A stretch of DNA of 7,189 bases from Spirochaetaceae bacterium (GTDB taxonomy: Bacteria; Spirochaetota; Spirochaetia; Treponematales; Treponemataceae): contig JAISVD010000146.1 in NCBI GenBank assembly GCA_031271875.1, positions 1 through 7,189 of the forward strand, written 5' to 3'. The notes under the pieces were generated by a model, which was not told the DNA's origin, made no database searches, and saw only the letters and a program-made list of their open reading frames with translations. The first letter of the stretch is position 1; every line of letters begins with the position of its first letter. The position numbers and the translations under genes are program-made. Positions 5,196 to 7,189 of the stretch are shown one piece after another.

Positions 5196-6749
5196 TTATG
5201 TATCTTCAGCGTTTAGCTTACAGTGTTCGCGTATTCGTTTGTCCTGAAACTGAAAGCTATATTTATCCTTGAGGTATGAAGCTATAATTTCATAAGCTTT
5301 AACACAAATATCACCAGGGACATGAAAATAAACATAATCCGTTTTATTGGTATGTACCTCACTCCAACCTGACAAAAGCCAGAATGTATCAACTGAAATA
5401 CAGGTATTGCTCTTGGTAAGTACCGGAGCTGAGTTCATTGACATGATATTAAAAGAACCCGGATGAGTAACGAGTATCTCATGATAACTCAATTTTTTTC
5501 CCATTTTTGATGATATTCTTTCAGCCAGTTCTTCTCGCAGTTTATTGATGTTATTCGGATTACCAAATGTTTCGAGAAAATTCTTAGTATTTTCCTGCAT
5601 TAATTCAATATTTGCTTCTTCTTCTACCAAATATTCACGATGAAAAACAAACGCTCTTTTAGGTAATGATCTGCTTTTTATGTGCCCAAGAAGCAACTTT
5701 AAGCCTTCATCTTCAGGTTTAGCAGAATAAGCAAGAATATCATTGTCAATAAATAGCAACATATCAAGAGGATGAGATATAGTCATGTTTTCCAAAATAC
5801 ATTTTCCGTCCAATAACTCTTTAACAATATCCTGAATTATTCTATCTGTTGCTAAAACTTTATGGTGCTGATAGACATACGGATAAAGCATGATTTTCCC
5901 CAAAGCCAACTGCTCTACGCATTGTATGCCACCCTGCCCCATAACCAGAGAGGCTTTGCCGCCTTCTTCAAAAATATCTATTTTCTGAAAATATCTGGCT
6001 TTATCATATGTTATCGGAAGACCGGCAGTTTTAGCGTCACGATTAAGATATTCGAGCTTGTCTACATCATAGTGTCCATTAATTATATCAGTTAGATATG
6101 CCTTGTCTTCGGAAATAAGCTTACCAACAATGATTGAAGCTACATCTTCCAGCTTTATTGATATCTCATAAGCTTCTGGCTTTATCACCTCTTGCCAATA
6201 TTTTTTAAAATATTGGCTGGTAATTATCAGGTAGGCAACAAATTCATGTGGTTTTGGATTTACGTTTAATATTCCGGAATCTATTCGAATTTTTTTCCAA
6301 ATAGGTTCAACAACCAGTTCGCTGCAATGAGAAAAAAATGTATGTCCAATGTCGTGTAACAATCCGGCCAGCCGGACTGTAGCTCTTTCGTTGCGCCAGA
6401 GCTCTTCATTGCCAATCCGCTTGAGATATTGCTTGCCTTTCAAGTTTTCATATAAAGCTCCCGCGAGACTTGTTACCCCTAGTGTATGAGAAAAACGCGT
6501 ATGAATTGCAGAAGGATAAGTTAAAAAAGCGGTACCGAGCTGGTGGATATAACGCAGCCTTTGCAGAAGAGGGGTATCCAAAAGAGCAATTTCCCAGCCC
6601 TCGAAATAGCAAGATTCCATAAGGTTGTCATGAATAACTTTTTCTTGATACAGTTGGTGCAATTTGAACGGAAGAAGCTCTGGTAGAATTTTTTCATCTA
6701 AAATTCGGTAAGCATCCTCAATGCTGTTCAACCTGCTATTGCTCTGCAT
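5196..6749 (-). CDS. SAMHD1/dGTPase-like HD-domain phosphohydrolase
   Basis: A 517-aa protein of the COG1078/SAMHD1 group, which cleaves dNTPs to nucleosides plus triphosphate. Recognisable segments, with human SAMHD1 equivalents from memory: DTPLLQRLRYIHQLG (58-72) with D58, Q63, R66 (D137, Q142, R145 of the GTP site) and Q70 (Q149); TRFSH with R85, H88 (R164, H167); LLHDIGHTFFSH with H132, D133, H136, H141 (H206, D207, H210, H215); H168 in PHEF (H233); DVDKLEYLNRD with D228, D230, K231, Y234, D238 (D309, D311, K312, Y315, D319); and YQHHK at 293-297. The metal site and catalytic histidines are thus complete. The usual N-terminal DPxHG motif is replaced around residues 39-46. The C-terminal ~140 residues are unfamiliar. 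ATG 6749 lies 10 nt after the upstream stop, with TGAGG as ribosome binding site. The gene is AT-rich, unlike those to its left. Substrate not provable from sequence; an antiviral dNTPase is one option. Confidence 0.88.
   Translation of the reverse strand: MQSNSRLNSIEDAYRILDEKILPELLPFKLHQLYQEKVIHDNLMESCYFEGWEIALLDTPLLQRLRYIHQLGTAFLTYPSAIHTRFSHTLGVTSLAGALYENLKGKQYLKRIGNEELWRNERATVRLAGLLHDIGHTFFSHCSELVVEPIWKKIRIDSGILNVNPKPHEFVAYLIITSQYFKKYWQEVIKPEAYEISIKLEDVASIIVGKLISEDKAYLTDIINGHYDVDKLEYLNRDAKTAGLPITYDKARYFQKIDIFEEGGKASLVMGQGGIQCVEQLALGKIMLYPYVYQHHKVLATDRIIQDIVKELLDGKCILENMTISHPLDMLLFIDNDILAYSAKPEDEGLKLLLGHIKSRSLPKRAFVFHREYLVEEEANIELMQENTKNFLETFGNPNNINKLREELAERISSKMGKKLSYHEILVTHPGSFNIMSMNSAPVLTKSNTCISVDTFWLLSGWSEVHTNKTDYVYFHVPGDICVKAYEIIASYLKDKYSFQFQDKRIREHCKLNAEDT
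6194..6217. repeat. 24-bp near-perfect palindrome inside the HD phosphohydrolase gene
   Basis: GCCAATATTTT (6194-6204) and AAAATATTGGC (6207-6217) are perfect 11-bp inverted arms around two T's. It is in frame and encodes ordinary residues (around QYFKKYWQ, near residue 180). It could be chance in AT-rich DNA, a protein-binding site, or a hairpin in the transcript. Confidence 0.6.
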
Positions 6750-6759
6750 ACGTTGAGCC

Positions 6760-7152
6760 TCATTTCAAATTGTGAAGCAACGTTTCGGCAAAACAGTCAA
6801 TTTGCTGTTTTTCTTCTTGGGACATCCATTCGGCATATATGGGTTTTTTGACATCCATGGTAAATGAAGCTAACTTGGGATTGGGACGCTCAATATAACC
6901 TGCGCATTGAAGCGTGTGTATCGCCATATCCACTTCTTCTGAGTGGGGAAAAAATGAAGTTTCTGAAAAATAAATATCTTTCAATAAGGCAGGATATGTT
7001 TCTTTCATCTTATACACATCAGATTGCAACTGTGTGGGGTCAATTTTGCGCTGTCCACCGACTTTAACCTTACTAAGCAGAGCTAATATAATGTCTGTAG
7101 GGTTTTTATCCGAAAGGTAACCTTCAAAACGTCCCACACGAACTTCCATCAT
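6760..7152 (-). CDS. Uncharacterised 130-aa protein, possible winged-helix partner of the HD phosphohydrolase
   Basis: I do not recognise this family. The protein is soluble with no signal peptide or membrane helix. Residues 18-60 look helical with a basic loop (KVKVGGQRK, 28-36). Residues 72-100 have the rhythm of a winged helix: an amphipathic helix EEVDMAIHTLQCAGYIER, a turn with Pro, then SFTMDV as a possible wing strand. A final acidic-amphipathic helix runs about 111-130. It lies 10 nt upstream of the HD gene on the same strand, so the two form one transcription unit and are probably coupled. Function could be a repressor of the cassette, or a small subunit that gates or triggers the HD enzyme. 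GGAGAG precedes two adjacent ATGs (7152 and 7149); the second has the better spacing. An AT-rich TAAAAT (7179-7174) could serve as a -10, but the -35 would be beyond the window. Confidence 0.75.
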   Translation of the reverse strand: MMEVRVGRFEGYLSDKNPTDIILALLSKVKVGGQRKIDPTQLQSDVYKMKETYPALLKDIYFSETSFFPHSEEVDMAIHTLQCAGYIERPNPKLASFTMDVKKPIYAEWMSQEEKQQIDCFAETLLHNLK

Positions 7153-7189
7153 AACTCTCCTCTCTATAAATTAATTTTACAATATTTCT

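Noticed and set aside
1..7189. CRISPR array, tRNA/rRNA genes, insertion sequences
   Set aside because: No regularly spaced repeats, no tRNA- or rRNA-like stretch, and no transposase or integrase frame were seen on either strand.

Overview
The window reads as bacterial chromosome, most likely from a spirochaete or a relative. That is inferred from the gene mix: a FliL-like protein, a LysM/M23 lipoprotein beside rlmE, and a polyprenyl synthetase with a DDxxN second motif. No rRNA or other definitive marker is present. About 5.1 kb is mid-to-high GC (a 60-base line in the polyprenyl synthetase gene counts 43 G+C). The last 2 kb is clearly AT-rich (60-base lines at 5581 and 6241 count 18 and 17 G+C).

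Layout, left to right. Positions 1-203 hold no convincing gene, only a perfect inverted repeat at 128-144. A small FliL-like membrane protein (204-704, +) follows. Next, behind a possible promoter, comes a tight + strand operon at 839-2278: a three-helix membrane protein, an ECF sigma factor overlapping it by 4 nt, and a membrane-anchored zinc-motif (Hx3Cx2C) anti-sigma factor 1 nt further on. A strong intrinsic terminator closes it at 2291-2330. On the minus strand, rlmE (23S rRNA 2'-O-methyltransferase) is followed by a lipoprotein with two LysM-like repeats and an intact M23 endopeptidase domain. Only 43 bp from rlmE and divergent from it, a trans-polyprenyl diphosphate synthase runs on the + strand (4042-5106).

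After 5106 the base composition drops. The rest is a two-gene minus strand cassette: a 130-aa unrecognised protein with a possible winged-helix segment (6760-7152), then a 517-aa SAMHD1/dGTPase-type HD phosphohydrolase (5196-6749). All metal-binding and catalytic residues I could align are present in the HD protein. This is the accessory part of the window and the best candidate for something undescribed: a possible nucleotide-depleting defence or housekeeping dNTPase module with a small partner or regulator.

Functional links: the sigma/anti-sigma operon is a self-contained envelope or redox stress-sensing circuit. The polyprenyl synthase supplies isoprenoid carrier or quinone precursors. The M23 lipoprotein remodels peptidoglycan. 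No mobile-element genes, tRNAs, CRISPR arrays or origins were seen.
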